The position numbers were made by a program, and so were the translations under genes. A stretch of DNA of 64,000 nt from ASV31 sp965229765. GTDB taxonomy: Bacteria > Pseudomonadota > Alphaproteobacteria > Rhodobacterales > Rhodobacteraceae. A model generated the notes under the pieces. It was not told the origin of the DNA. It searched no databases and saw nothing but the letters and a program-made list of their open reading frames with translations. Position 1 is the stretch's first letter; each line of letters starts with the position of its first letter. The stretch spans positions 806,001-870,000 of the forward strand of contig CBDDJT010000004.1 of NCBI GenBank assembly GCA_965229765.1, given 5' to 3'. Below are positions 50,271 through 59,813 of the stretch, piece by piece.

Positions 50271-50645
50271 TCAGTTGCCTTGGCCCTGACCGGGCGGGTC
50301 GTCGTAGATCGACCAGCCAAACTCGCCCGATGTCTCGGGAAGCTCGGTGCGTTTCGTGTGCTGCGCAAGATAGGCCTTGGCAATGAAGTTCGCGGTGATC
50401 GGCGCGGTAAGGAACAGAAAGACGGTGATCATCAGTTCGTGGATCGAGACATAGCCGGTCTTGGCGAAGAAATAGATCATGGAAGCAATCAGCACGCCGC
50501 CGACACCAAGCGTCGTGGCCTTGGTGGGCGCGTGCAGGCGTTGAACAGTCGACTTCAGCTTGATCAGCCCATAGGAGCCGACAAGACCGAAGATACCGCT
50601 GACGGCAAGGGCAAGGGCGATCACAAGTTCAGCGAAAAAGTTCAT
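50271..50645 (-). CDS. phaG: Mrp/Pha-type cation/proton antiporter subunit G
   Basis: A 124-residue protein with three helices and the MnhG/PhaG pattern SGIFGLVGSYGLIKLKSTVQRLHAPTKATTLGVGGVLIAS. It is the last gene of the antiporter operon, 9 bp after phaF. The C-terminal 25 residues are hydrophilic and variable in the family. Confidence 0.9.
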   Translation of the reverse strand: MNFFAELVIALALAVSGIFGLVGSYGLIKLKSTVQRLHAPTKATTLGVGGVLIASMIYFFAKTGYVSIHELMITVFLFLTAPITANFIAKAYLAQHTKRTELPETSGEFGWSIYDDPPGQGQGN

Positions 50646-50654
50646 CGTCTCACC

Positions 50655-50924
50655 TCACTCGATGATGTCGCCGCGCAGGATGTAGCGGCAATAGGCGACC
50701 GTGGAAACGAAACCGACCATGGCGATCAGCATGGCGGCCTCGAAATAGACCTCTGTGCCGCGCCAGACTCCATAAAGAACCAAAAGCGCAATGACATTGA
50801 TGACCATGGTGTCGAGTGCGAGGATCCGGTCGGCCGCGTCAGGTCCAAGAACGATGCGCCACAAGTCCAGAAGCAGCGCAACAGCGTAGCAGCCTGCCGC
50901 GAACATCAGTGCATATTCGATCAT
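50655..50924 (-). CDS. phaF: Mrp/Pha-type antiporter subunit F
   Basis: An 89-residue protein with three helices and the PhaF/MnhF string RIVLGPDAADRILALDTMVINVIALLVLYG. Its start overlaps the phaE stop by 4 bp. Confidence 0.9.
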   Translation of the reverse strand: MIEYALMFAAGCYAVALLLDLWRIVLGPDAADRILALDTMVINVIALLVLYGVWRGTEVYFEAAMLIAMVGFVSTVAYCRYILRGDIIE

Positions 50925-51412
50925 GGGAAGATCTCCTTGAGACGCTGTTCGTAGCGCGACTTGATTGCGTCGCGAACACCCTCCGGGTCGTCAGTGTACA
51001 GACAGTGCACAAGGATGCAACGGCCATCCGCGGACAGCGTGGCAGAGACCGTCCCGGGTGTCATCGTGATGGTCCCGGCCAGAACGGTGATGGCCTCGGC
51101 CGATGTCAGTTCCAGCGGTATTGAAATCCAGCGCGAGCGGATGTCGGCCTCGCGCTTGAAGATGATGATGCCTGCCACCTGCACATTCGCGACGACGATG
51201 TCCCACAGCACGATCACGACGTATTCGGCGATCTTGAGCGGACGCCGGATCTTCGGGCGATCGGGCCAGTACGCGGCGGTCAGCATGGGCACCACCAGCG
51301 CGAAGAAAGAGCCAAGTATCAGATTTCCAAGCGTGAACTTGTTGACCAGCGCAAGCCACACGAACACCAGCATCAGGCTGACAAGTGGGTGCGGAATCAG
51401 GCGTCTCAGCAT
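50921..51412 (-). CDS. phaE: Mrp/Pha-type antiporter subunit E
   Basis: A 163-residue protein with N-terminal helices and the MnhE strings YVVIVLWDIVVANVQVAGIIIF, ITVLAGTITMTPGTVSATLSADGRCILVHCL and GVRDAIKSRYEQRLKEIF. It lies 3 bp after phaD. Confidence 0.9.
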   Translation of the reverse strand: MLRRLIPHPLVSLMLVFVWLALVNKFTLGNLILGSFFALVVPMLTAAYWPDRPKIRRPLKIAEYVVIVLWDIVVANVQVAGIIIFKREADIRSRWISIPLELTSAEAITVLAGTITMTPGTVSATLSADGRCILVHCLYTDDPEGVRDAIKSRYEQRLKEIFP

Positions 51413-51415
51413 GGA

Positions 51416-52963
51416 TCAGCCCTCCGCGCCGGTTGCAAGAACGGCCGCGATGTACTGTGCGCGGTCAAGAAGCTGCATCGCGGTGTCTTCGAGATAGGTC
51501 GCGACCGGGCCCGCGAACGCGGCAAGCGCGACCAGCGTGGCAATGGCAAGCATCGTCGGGGCAACCTCCAGCGCTGTTGCAGGCGCTGGGCCCGGGCCTC
51601 CGGTCTTTCCCGGATCGTCGGTGTCCGGATCGGCCTGCGGGATCGACGTGGACTTCCAGAAAAGGGCGCTGCCGGCCTTGGCGAACCCGACAATCGTCAA
51701 CAGGGAACCGACAAGAATGGCGGTCCAGGCCCAGGCCATGGCACCGGGCGAGCGCAAGGCGTCCAGAACCAGAAGCTTTCCTAGAAAGCCGCTCAGAGGC
51801 GGCATACCTGCCATCCCTATCGCCGCCGCAAAGAAAAGCGCGGCGAAAAGCCCGTTCTGCATGGTTGGGGGCATCGCGCTCAGCACATCGGTTCCCCGGC
51901 GCGACACAACCAGATCGGCGATCAGGAACAGGCTGGCCGCGGCGAAAGTGCTGTGCACCATGTAGTATAGCCCGGCGGTCGTCGCTTCGGGTGAAAAGGC
52001 AGCGATCGCCAGCAGCAGCGTTCCCATGGACCCGATGACTGCAAAGGAAATCAGCGGCATCAGCCGCCGCGCGCCCAGCACACCCAATGCACCGATCGCG
52101 ATCGTCACAATGGCTGCCGGAAAAAGCCATTCGCCTGCAAGTCCCTCGGTCGCCGGAACTCCGGGGCCAAAGGCGATGGTGTGGACACGCAGGATGGCGT
52201 ATGCGCCCACCTTGGTCATGATGGCAAAAAGCGCAGCCACCGGGGCGGGCGCATTTGCGTAGGTTCCGGGAAGCCAGAACTGCACGGGAAAAAGCGCCGC
52301 TTTCACCGCGAAGACCACAAGCAACAGCATTGCGGCCACCCTGACCAACGCCGCCTCTTCTGCCGGCAATTCAGCCACTCGCACCGCCAGGTCGGCAATG
52401 TTCAGCGTTCCCGTCGATGCATAGAGCGTGCCCAGCGCAAAAAGGAACAGGGTCGAGCCCGCAAGGTTCATCACCACGTACTGCAGGCCGGCCTGGATCC
52501 GCCTCTTGCCACCGGCATGGATCATCAGTCCGTAGGACGCGATCAACAGAACCTCGAAGAACACGAACAGGTTGAAGATGTCCCCCGTCAGGAAAGCCCC
52601 GCACACACCCATGATCTGAAACTGGAACAGCGCGTGAAAGTGCCAGCCGCGCGCATCCCATCCAGTGGCGATGGCATGGATCAGCACGATGACCGCCAGA
52701 ATCGCCGTCAACAGCACCATCAGCGCCGACAAACGGTCCAGCACCAGAACGATGCCAAAGGGCGCGGGCCAGTTTCCAAGGCGGTAGACATAGGTCTCGC
52801 CATCGGCGGCAAGCAGTGCAAGGCCCAGCGAAATACAAAGCAAAAGCACCGTACCGGCGACCGAGGCAGATCGCGCCAGGGTCATGTCGTTGCGCATGAC
52901 AAAGCCGATCAGCGGCGCCAAAAGGGCCGGCAGAACGACCGGCAGGATGATCCAGTGCATCAT
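51416..52963 (-). CDS. phaD: Mrp/Pha-type antiporter subunit D
   Basis: A 515-residue NuoN/NuoM-like membrane protein with about 14 helices. Marks are FFEVLLIASYGLMIHAGG, the helix lysine region VFAVKAALFPVQFWLPGTYANAPAPVAALFA, and GMAGMPPLSGFLGKLLVLDAL. It forms one of the ion-translocating subunits. Its start overlaps phaC by 4 bp. Confidence 0.93.
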   Translation of the reverse strand: MMHWIILPVVLPALLAPLIGFVMRNDMTLARSASVAGTVLLLCISLGLALLAADGETYVYRLGNWPAPFGIVLVLDRLSALMVLLTAILAVIVLIHAIATGWDARGWHFHALFQFQIMGVCGAFLTGDIFNLFVFFEVLLIASYGLMIHAGGKRRIQAGLQYVVMNLAGSTLFLFALGTLYASTGTLNIADLAVRVAELPAEEAALVRVAAMLLLVVFAVKAALFPVQFWLPGTYANAPAPVAALFAIMTKVGAYAILRVHTIAFGPGVPATEGLAGEWLFPAAIVTIAIGALGVLGARRLMPLISFAVIGSMGTLLLAIAAFSPEATTAGLYYMVHSTFAAASLFLIADLVVSRRGTDVLSAMPPTMQNGLFAALFFAAAIGMAGMPPLSGFLGKLLVLDALRSPGAMAWAWTAILVGSLLTIVGFAKAGSALFWKSTSIPQADPDTDDPGKTGGPGPAPATALEVAPTMLAIATLVALAAFAGPVATYLEDTAMQLLDRAQYIAAVLATGAEG

Positions 52964-53319
52964 GCCGGGCCGTCCTTTCCGGCTTCGGCCTCTGACGTAT
53001 CAAGATCGATCCGGTCGTCTCCGGCTTCAAGAAAGGCGCCAAGTCCGATCATCACCAGAACCGCTGTCATCCCGAATGAAATCACGATGGCGGTAAGGAC
53101 CAGTGCCTGGGGCAGGGGGTCAGAATAGCTTGCATCGCCGTATTTCGACAGGATCGGTGACTGGTCGATGGCCAGCCGCCCGCTCGAAAACAGAAACACG
53201 TTGACCGCGTATGACAGCAAGGCAAGGCCAAGGATCACCGGAAACGTCCTGAGCCGCAGGATCAGGTAGACCCCGCCCGCCGTAAGAACGCCGATTGAGC
53301 TCGCGACAATGAACTCCAT
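52960..53319 (-). CDS. phaC: Mrp/Pha-type antiporter subunit C
   Basis: A 119-residue NuoK-like protein with three helices: VASSIGVLTAGGVYLILRLRTFPVILGLALLSYAVNVFLF and PLPQALVLTAIVISFGMTAVLV. ATG 53319 starts 1 bp after the PhaAB stop. The frame open to 53379 lies inside the upstream gene. It should not be confused with the PHB synthase that shares the name phaC. Confidence 0.9.
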   Translation of the reverse strand: MEFIVASSIGVLTAGGVYLILRLRTFPVILGLALLSYAVNVFLFSSGRLAIDQSPILSKYGDASYSDPLPQALVLTAIVISFGMTAVLVMIGLGAFLEAGDDRIDLDTSEAEAGKDGPA

Positions 53320-53320
53320 T

Positions 53321-56179
53321 TCAGGACTCCACCTTTTCTTCGGCACTTTCGCCGGGGTCGTAATCCATGGGATCGACATTCACCGTCTCGCCGGCGTAGC
53401 GGGCAATCCGGGACAAGCTGTAAAGCATCAGCATCACGGCCCCAAGCACGGTCAGAAACACGCCCAGGTCAAATAGCATGGCCGTTGCCAGTTCGAACTC
53501 TTCGATCGGCGGCCAATGCACGTATGTATAGGAACTCGTCAGGAACGGTCTGGCATAAAGCCATGCCCCGGCCCCGGTCAGCCCGGCGATGACCACGCCG
53601 ATGCCGATAAGCGTGTGATACTCGATCTTCTTTCGTGCCTGGGTCCAGAAAAAGCCCGACGCCATGTACTGCATCAAAAGCGCGATGGCGATTACCAGAC
53701 CGGCGACAAAGCCGCCGCCCGGCTGGTTGTGGCCCCGCAACAGGATGTAGATTCCGACAACCACCGCGATCGGCATCAGGACGCGCGTGACGACGACCAT
53801 CATCAGCGGGTGCCGGTCGCGCGAGCGGTTGTAGCCATAGTCCAGGTTCTTCAGCCGGCGTGCAGCCGGACCATCCAGCAAGGCGCGCATCAGCGCATAG
53901 ATCACGAAGCCCGCGATCCCCAGAACGATGATCTCGCCGTAGGTGTCATAGCCTCTGAAGTCCACGAGAATGACGTTGACGACGTTTGTGCCGCCGCCGC
54001 CCTCGTAGCTGTTGGCCAGATGGTAGTCGGAAATCGTGTCCACATCGCGCAGCATGAATGCGTAGGCAAGCGCGCCCAGGCTGCCGCCGGCGGCCAGTGC
54101 GATGATCCCGTCCCGCAATTTCCGGCCGGCCGTGCTCTCTTTCGGTGTGATCTGCGGCATGAAGTTCAGCGCCAGCAGCAGCAGCATGATCGTCACGGTC
54201 TCAACCGAGATCTGGGTCAGCGCCAGGTCCGGGGCCGAAAGGTAGACGAAACCAGCCGAGATCATCAGACCGATGATCCCGATCAGAACCAGCGACTGAA
54301 AGCGATTGTGGTGCATCGTGACCACGTAAAGGGTCGCCGCCAGCAGCAGGATCCAACCGACGGCGATAACCGGCGGAACGGGCAGCAGACCGCGTGTCGG
54401 CCCGCTCATGCCGCTGCCGCTGTAGGCAACCCATCCCAGTAGGACGGATGCAACGGTGAAGATCGCCAGATCGCGGCTGAGCGAGCCACTATAGGTGACG
54501 TCAGAGAACCGTCGTGCAACGCCAACCGCCGTGGCCATCAGCCGATCGAAGATCGACTTCGCCTCGGGACGCGGCGCGGCGATCCACAGCCTGTCCAGAG
54601 AACCGTGCATGGACAGAAGAAGCGCACCGCCAACGACGGCGATGATCGACATCCATAGCGCCGGCGTGACCCCGTGCCAGAGTTTGAGGTGCGGGTGCAG
54701 GTCGGCCCCGGTCACGGCATTTGCAGCTACGGTCACGATGCCGTCCGCAAGGAAGGGCGCAACCCCGATCACCACGACCAGGATGATCAATAGCCCCGGC
54801 GACGCCCACATGCCGAAAGGCGGGTCGTGCGGGGTATGCGGATAGTCGTCGCGCTGCGGCCCCAGAAAGACGTGGGAAATGAAGCGCAGCGAATAGGCCA
54901 CCGACAGCAGGGCGCCCAGCGTCGCCATGGCTGGCACAAGATACGGGCTGCCTGCCCAATCGGTGTGCGATGCCTCTTCCAGCATCATCTCTTTCGACAG
55001 GAAGCCGTTGAACAGCGGAATACCCGCCATCGACAGCGCCGCAACGGTCCCGATCACGAAGGTGATCGGCATAAGATGCCGAAGCCCCCCAAGGCGCTTG
55101 ATGTCGCGGGTGTGGGTTTCGTGGTCGACGATGCCTGCCGTCATGAACAGCGCGGCCTTGAAGGTCAGGTGGTTGATGATGTGAAACACGGCCGCCACGG
55201 CCGCTGCCTGTGTGCCGAACCCCAACAGCATCGTAAGAAGTCCAAGATGGCTGACCGTCGAGAAGGCTAGCAACGACTTCAGGTCGTCCTTGAACAGCGC
55301 GATCAGCGCGCCCATCACCATGGTGACAAGTCCCGTGGTGGCCACGATATAGAACCAGGCGTCGGTTCCGGCCAGAACCGGCCACATGCGCGCCAGCAGG
55401 AATACACCGGCCTTCACCATCGTCGCGGAATGCAGATAGGCCGACACCGGGGTCGGTGCGGCCATGGCGTGCGGCAGCCAGAAATGGAACGGGAACTGTG
55501 CCGATTTCGTGAACGCGCCCAACAGGATCAGGATCAGCGCCGGCAAGTACCAGTCCGACGCCCGTATGGCCTCACCCTGTTGCAGTATGCCGGTCAGGTT
55601 GTAGCTGCCGGCGATATTGCCAAGGATCAACATCCCGCCGATCATCGCCAGCCCGCCGGACCCGGTCACCGCAAGTGCCATACGCGCGCCCTGCCGCCCC
55701 TCTGGCAGGTGCTTCCAGTAGCCGATCAGAAGAAAGGACGACAGCGAGGTCAGTTCCCAGAAGATCAGCAACAGCAGGATGTTGTCCGAGATGACGATGC
55801 CAAGCATCGCGCCCTGAAACAGCAGCAGATAGGTATAGAACTGCCCGACAGGATCTTCATGGGACAGGTAGAAGCGCGCATAAAGGATGATGAGCAGCCC
55901 GACGCCCAGGATCATCCCCGCAAACAGCAGCCCAAGCCCGTCGAGGAAGAAAGAGGCCGAAAGCCCCAGTTGCGGCAGCCATTGCAATTCGGCCTGGATC
56001 ACCTCGCCGCGCATCACGGAAGGCGCAAGGGTCAGAAGCAGGATGAAGGCCAGCGCCGTCGGCACGGCGGTGAATGTGGCACAGGCCGTGCGCCCCGCCC
56101 GGATCATCACGCCGGGGACAAGTGCCCCTGCAAAGGGCAACACCGCGATGAAAAGAAGCAGATAGCCTTCGTGGCTCAT
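53321..56179 (-). CDS. phaAB: Mrp/Pha-type antiporter subunit A-B fusion
   Basis: A 952-residue membrane protein in which the NuoL-like subunit A is fused to the MnhB domain, as in Sinorhizobium PhaAB. Subunit A has FWELTSLSSFLLIGYW, the key lysine region GAFTKSAQFPFHFWLPHAMAAPTPVSAYLHSATMVKAG, and FHIINHLTFKAALFM. The B part near the C-terminus has MPIAVVVGIYILLRGHNQPGGGFVAGL and LFDLGVFLTVLGAVML. It heads the operon phaAB-C-D-E-F-G. The complex exchanges K or Na for protons and gives pH and salt tolerance. ATG 56179 has AGGGG upstream. Confidence 0.93.
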   Translation of the reverse strand: MSHEGYLLLFIAVLPFAGALVPGVMIRAGRTACATFTAVPTALAFILLLTLAPSVMRGEVIQAELQWLPQLGLSASFFLDGLGLLFAGMILGVGLLIILYARFYLSHEDPVGQFYTYLLLFQGAMLGIVISDNILLLLIFWELTSLSSFLLIGYWKHLPEGRQGARMALAVTGSGGLAMIGGMLILGNIAGSYNLTGILQQGEAIRASDWYLPALILILLGAFTKSAQFPFHFWLPHAMAAPTPVSAYLHSATMVKAGVFLLARMWPVLAGTDAWFYIVATTGLVTMVMGALIALFKDDLKSLLAFSTVSHLGLLTMLLGFGTQAAAVAAVFHIINHLTFKAALFMTAGIVDHETHTRDIKRLGGLRHLMPITFVIGTVAALSMAGIPLFNGFLSKEMMLEEASHTDWAGSPYLVPAMATLGALLSVAYSLRFISHVFLGPQRDDYPHTPHDPPFGMWASPGLLIILVVVIGVAPFLADGIVTVAANAVTGADLHPHLKLWHGVTPALWMSIIAVVGGALLLSMHGSLDRLWIAAPRPEAKSIFDRLMATAVGVARRFSDVTYSGSLSRDLAIFTVASVLLGWVAYSGSGMSGPTRGLLPVPPVIAVGWILLLAATLYVVTMHHNRFQSLVLIGIIGLMISAGFVYLSAPDLALTQISVETVTIMLLLLALNFMPQITPKESTAGRKLRDGIIALAAGGSLGALAYAFMLRDVDTISDYHLANSYEGGGGTNVVNVILVDFRGYDTYGEIIVLGIAGFVIYALMRALLDGPAARRLKNLDYGYNRSRDRHPLMMVVVTRVLMPIAVVVGIYILLRGHNQPGGGFVAGLVIAIALLMQYMASGFFWTQARKKIEYHTLIGIGVVIAGLTGAGAWLYARPFLTSSYTYVHWPPIEEFELATAMLFDLGVFLTVLGAVMLMLYSLSRIARYAGETVNVDPMDYDPGESAEEKVES

Positions 56180-56446
56180 GCTCTGACCCCTTTGGTTTCC
56201 TGCGTGACTGTGTGACAGCATAGATCGCAGAGGCCAACAACCACATTTGAACCCGAGGCTTAAGCAGATTTTTTCCGTGCGATGACCCGAAGGCACGGGA
56301 AACGGCCCGCCCCGGCCAAAGCGACTTGCCGGACCCGGTCGACCGCGACGCGCGCCACATGTGTCGCCACCGGACAAGGCCAAGCGACCCGGCCACGGCC
56401 CGCCACCGCCCGAAGGGTCTGAGCCAGTCCGTTTCAAAGGGGATAC

Positions 56447-56521
56447 TGGCTGGGGTGGTAGGATTCGAACCTACGGTACACGGTACCAAAAACCGCTGCC
56501 TTACCACTTGGCTACACCCCA
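56447..56521 (-). tRNA. tRNA-Gln (anticodon TTG)
   Basis: On the minus strand the RNA starts TGGGGTGTAGCCAAGTGGTA and ends CACCCCAGCCA, so CCA is encoded. The acceptor stem TGGGGTG pairs with CACCCCA. The anticodon stem GCGGT/ACCGT closes the loop TTTTGGT, giving anticodon TTG for glutamine. The T arm GTAGGTTCGAATCCTAC is perfect. The 267 bp between it and phaAB hold no gene; a CCGTGC/GCACGG repeat near 56270 is the only structure seen. Confidence 0.96.
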
Positions 56522-56589
56522 GCAGTGCGCGGCTAATTACGCTGACAGGCGGTCCGCTTCAAGCCCCGAAGTGGAATTTTCGCGTCGCA

Positions 56590-57423
56590 TCACGGTGTCA
56601 CCGACCTGGCCTTTGCCACGCGGTCCAGCGCCTGCAGATCGTCAAGCACGGCGGGCATCCGGTCGAGCGGAATCATTACCGGCCCGTCCGAGGGTGCGCG
56701 GTCTGGCACCTCATGGGTCTCAAGGAAAACGGCCGCCACGCCCACCGCCACCGCCGCGCGCGCCAGCACCGGCGCAAATCGCCCATCGCCGCCAGAGGCA
56801 CCACCCAGCCCGCCGGGTGACTGCACCGCGTGGGTGGCGTCCATCACCACTGGCCAGCCGGTCTCGGCCATCACCGGCAGGCTCCGCATGTCGGCCACCA
56901 GCGCATTGTAGCCGAATGAGGCGCCGCGCTCTGTCAGCAGGATGCGTTCCGCTCCTGCCGCGGTCAGCTTGGCCGCCACCGCCGCCATGTCCCATGGCGC
57001 CAGAAACTGGCCCTTCTTGACGTTCACCGCCGCGCCGGTGTGCGCCGCGGCGATCAGAAGGTCGGTCTGCCTGCAAAGGAACGCGGGGATCTGCAACACG
57101 TCGACCGCCCCGGCCGCTTCTGCGCACTGGCCCGGTTCATGCACGTCGGTCAACACGGGCACGCCCAGCGAGTCGCGAATGCCCGACAGGATCGCAAGGC
57201 CCCGATCCATCCCAACGCCGCGCGCCGCGCCATGCGATGTGCGGTTCGCCTTGTCGAAGGATGCCTTGAAGATAAGCCCGCAGCCCGCCGCGCGTGCGAT
57301 CTCTACCAGCCGGCCGGCCATCATCTGTGCGTGATCGGCGCTTTCTATCTGGCAGGGTCCGGCGATCAGAACCAGCGGACGGTCGTTTCCGACCGTCACG
57401 CCGCCGATGCGGACATCGCGCAT
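56590..57423 (-). CDS. kdsA: 3-deoxy-D-manno-octulosonate 8-phosphate synthase
   Basis: A 277-residue KDO8P synthase, which condenses arabinose-5-phosphate and PEP for lipopolysaccharide or capsule KDO. Motifs are LIAGPCQIES, FKASFDKANRTS, LTDVHEPGQ, IPAFLCRQTDLL, NVKKGQFLAPWDM, LTERGASFGYNALV and DATHAVQSPGG. The cysteine in AGPCQ-type KDO8P synthases belongs to the metal-dependent class. It is followed 1 bp later, on the transcript's upstream side, by the capsule-export gene, so the two probably form one operon. Confidence 0.93.
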   Translation of the reverse strand: MRDVRIGGVTVGNDRPLVLIAGPCQIESADHAQMMAGRLVEIARAAGCGLIFKASFDKANRTSHGAARGVGMDRGLAILSGIRDSLGVPVLTDVHEPGQCAEAAGAVDVLQIPAFLCRQTDLLIAAAHTGAAVNVKKGQFLAPWDMAAVAAKLTAAGAERILLTERGASFGYNALVADMRSLPVMAETGWPVVMDATHAVQSPGGLGGASGGDGRFAPVLARAAVAVGVAAVFLETHEVPDRAPSDGPVMIPLDRMPAVLDDLQALDRVAKARSVTP

Positions 57424-57424
57424 C

Positions 57425-59011
57425 CTAGCCTGCCACCTGCTCGCGCAGGATCGACGCGGTAATCGACACCATAAGGTAGATGCCGCCGAAGATAAGCAGC
57501 GCCAGTGCGGTGTTCTCCAGCGCGCGGGGATAGGCCGCCTCGTCCGGTGCGATGGGACTGACGCCCAAACTCAGATAGCGCGTCTGCCGGTTCGCCTCGG
57601 TCCGTGCGGTTTCCATCTGCTGCAACGCCTGCGTCATCATCAGCCGCCTTGTTTCAAGGTCGGTCTCGGCCAGCCGCAACTGCCCGGTGATCCGCGCCAT
57701 CGAATCGCGGCCCGCCACATCCTCTGTCATCTGCGCGCGCAACTCTGCGATCAGCGCCTCAAGCCGCCGGATGTCGCCTTCGGTGCCGTCCACCCGCGCC
57801 TGGTTCGGGCTGGCGTTGTCCAGAAGCTGCTGCAACTGCAGCCGCTTTTCCTGCAACTGGGTCTCAAAGGTGGTGATCTGCCCCATCAGCGCACTGCTTT
57901 CTGCCAGCGGGTCCAGCACGCCCAGCCGCTCCTGCAGGTTCGCAACGGTCTCTTGTGCCGCGATCAGCTTGGCTTCGGCTTCCTCAAAACTTTCGCGGGC
58001 CCCGCGCATCTGGTCCTCGCGCAGCCGTTGGGTCAGGTTGTCGACCTGTTCCTCGGCATAGGCGATCAGACGTTCGGAAAAGGCCACCGCGACATTCGGA
58101 TCGGCAGCGATCACGTCCATCTTTATGATGCCCTCGGTGGGATCATAGCTGATCTTGACGTGGCGGCGGAACACCTTGAACGCATCCTCCAGCGAGGTTC
58201 CGATTTCAAGGCGCTGCAACGGATCGATCTGCGGCTGCTGGAAATGCTTGATGAAACCAAGGTCGTCGTTCAGGCGCAGCATGGCGTCGCGCGATTGCAG
58301 GTAGCCCTGAACGGTGATCGAATCCTGCGCCGTCGCCAGCCCGGTGCCAGAGAAAAGCCCGCCAAGCGACGAAGACGCGCCCGCCGGATTCGCCTGCTGG
58401 ATGACGAATTCCGCATGGCTTTCGAACATCGGGGTCGCGATCTTGAAGAAGTAGTAACCCGTGATGATCGTCGGCAGGAAGACAAAGAACGCCAGCCGCG
58501 CGATCAGCTGCGCGGCACGGCGGCGGCGGCGGCGCACGATGTCGCGCTGCATCCGCATGATTTCCTTGGCCCGGTTGTCCTCGGCCATCACCTCGGTCGA
58601 GGGCAGCTGAACCGGCTTGACCGTCTGCGGCAGCCGGTCGGGCATGGGGGCTTCGCGCTGCGCACTGCCGGTAACGACACTCAGCATGTTCGACCGCTCG
58701 AACGGGTCGATCCCCTGCTCGCGCAACAGCCGCACCGCGTCGAAGTCCGAGGTGGGCGCAAGCCCGTGCTTCTGCGCCACGCGCCGCGCCATGCGAAGCT
58801 GCCGTCCCGTCAGACCCTCGCGCCGGATCGCGTCGATTTCGTCCTCGCGCGGGGCGGGCACACCCGCGGTGGGAAAGGGCGCGTCGCCCAGCCCGTCCTC
58901 GGGACCGGCGAACAGGCTGTCGTTGTCCTGCGTCTGAGCGCGCGGGCTTCGGGCTTCGCCGGACGTCGGAGGATTGCGCCGGATACGGAATTTCTTAGCC
59001 TTGGTAGTCAT
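57425..59011 (-). CDS. Capsule polysaccharide export inner-membrane protein, KpsE/CtrB-like
   Basis: A 528-residue polysaccharide co-polymerase-type protein. A long polar N-terminus of about 160 residues ends in an arginine run, then comes helix 1 at about 169-189 (AFFVFLPTIITGYYFF). A periplasmic Wzz-like domain with coiled coil spans about 300-470. A C-terminal helix is at about 503-522. KpsE proteins usually lack such a long cytoplasmic N-terminus. ATG 59011 has AAAGG upstream and overlaps the end of the KpsT-like gene by 17 bp. It should span the periplasm in a type I capsule exporter. Confidence 0.8.
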   Translation of the reverse strand: MTTKAKKFRIRRNPPTSGEARSPRAQTQDNDSLFAGPEDGLGDAPFPTAGVPAPREDEIDAIRREGLTGRQLRMARRVAQKHGLAPTSDFDAVRLLREQGIDPFERSNMLSVVTGSAQREAPMPDRLPQTVKPVQLPSTEVMAEDNRAKEIMRMQRDIVRRRRRRAAQLIARLAFFVFLPTIITGYYFFKIATPMFESHAEFVIQQANPAGASSSLGGLFSGTGLATAQDSITVQGYLQSRDAMLRLNDDLGFIKHFQQPQIDPLQRLEIGTSLEDAFKVFRRHVKISYDPTEGIIKMDVIAADPNVAVAFSERLIAYAEEQVDNLTQRLREDQMRGARESFEEAEAKLIAAQETVANLQERLGVLDPLAESSALMGQITTFETQLQEKRLQLQQLLDNASPNQARVDGTEGDIRRLEALIAELRAQMTEDVAGRDSMARITGQLRLAETDLETRRLMMTQALQQMETARTEANRQTRYLSLGVSPIAPDEAAYPRALENTALALLIFGGIYLMVSITASILREQVAG

Positions 59012-59663
59012 ACAGCGCCTTTGCCTCCTCGAGGCTGTCGAACTGGTACAGTCTGCCGTTGCGCAGCACGGCGGCCGACCGGCACAGCTTTTCAAGCGTG
59101 CTGGCCTGGTGCGACACCACGATCACCGTGCGGTTCTGCAAGCGTTCCCGCAGGATGTCGCCGGCCTTTCGGTTGAACTCCACGTCCGTGGATGCGGGCA
59201 TCCCCTCGTCGATCAGGTACAGATCGAAATCCAGAACCAGCAGAAGCGCGAAGTTCAGCCGCGCGGTCATGCCGGAACTGTAGGTGTTGATCGGCATCTC
59301 GAAATATTCGTCAAGATTGCAGACCCAGCGGCAGAACGCCTCGACGTAGTCGGGGTCAAGCCCGTAAAGCTGCGCGATGTATCGAACGTTCTCGCGCGCG
59401 GTGTGCTTGCCGGTCAGGCCGCCCATGAACCCCAGCGGAAACGAGATGCGGCAATAGCGGCGGATCTGCCCCTCGTCAGGTTTCTCAAGCCCTGCCATCA
59501 TGTTGATCAGCGTGGTCTTGCCCGTGCCGTTCGGCGCAAGAATGCCCATGGAGTTGCCGGCTTCGACGCGAAACGTGGCATCCGAAAGGATCACCTTTCG
59601 GCGTTTGCCCGTCCAGAAGGACTTGGACACGTTCTCGAATTCCAGCATCACATTGCCGGGCAC
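58995..59663 (-). CDS. Capsule polysaccharide ABC exporter ATPase, KpsT-like
   Basis: A 222-residue ATPase of the KpsT/CtrD group. Walker A is APNGTGKTT, the signature is the degenerate YSSGMTARL typical of polysaccharide exporters, and Walker B is LYLIDEGMPAS, followed by the switch VVSHQ. The start is GTG 59663 with AAGGCGGGG upstream; ATG 59648 would remove five residues. The partner permease KpsM is not adjacent or elsewhere in the window. It is coupled to the KpsE-like gene. Confidence 0.85.
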   Translation of the reverse strand: MPGNVMLEFENVSKSFWTGKRRKVILSDATFRVEAGNSMGILAPNGTGKTTLINMMAGLEKPDEGQIRRYCRISFPLGFMGGLTGKHTARENVRYIAQLYGLDPDYVEAFCRWVCNLDEYFEMPINTYSSGMTARLNFALLLVLDFDLYLIDEGMPASTDVEFNRKAGDILRERLQNRTVIVVSHQASTLEKLCRSAAVLRNGRLYQFDSLEEAKALYDYQG

Positions 59664-59813
59664 TGCGAACCCCGCCTTATACCTGCGTCCCCGATCCAGA
59701 GCCCGGTCGCCACGCCTCTTTCGGGCGTATCACATGCGAATATGGCCGATACTCTGCCTCTGCCGCAACGGCTAACCGAAAAAAAGGGCGGGAATGCGGC
59801 GGTTTGGCGGGCC

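Noticed and set aside
56261..56316. CCGTGC/GCACGG hairpin beside a T run near the tRNA gene as a terminator
   Set aside because: The T run precedes the stem on the plus strand and becomes an A run on the minus strand, so it does not form an intrinsic terminator for tRNA-Gln.
59764..59813. A run of seven A near 59779 as an nhaA terminator
   Set aside because: On the minus strand it gives a T tract, but no stable stem directly precedes it.
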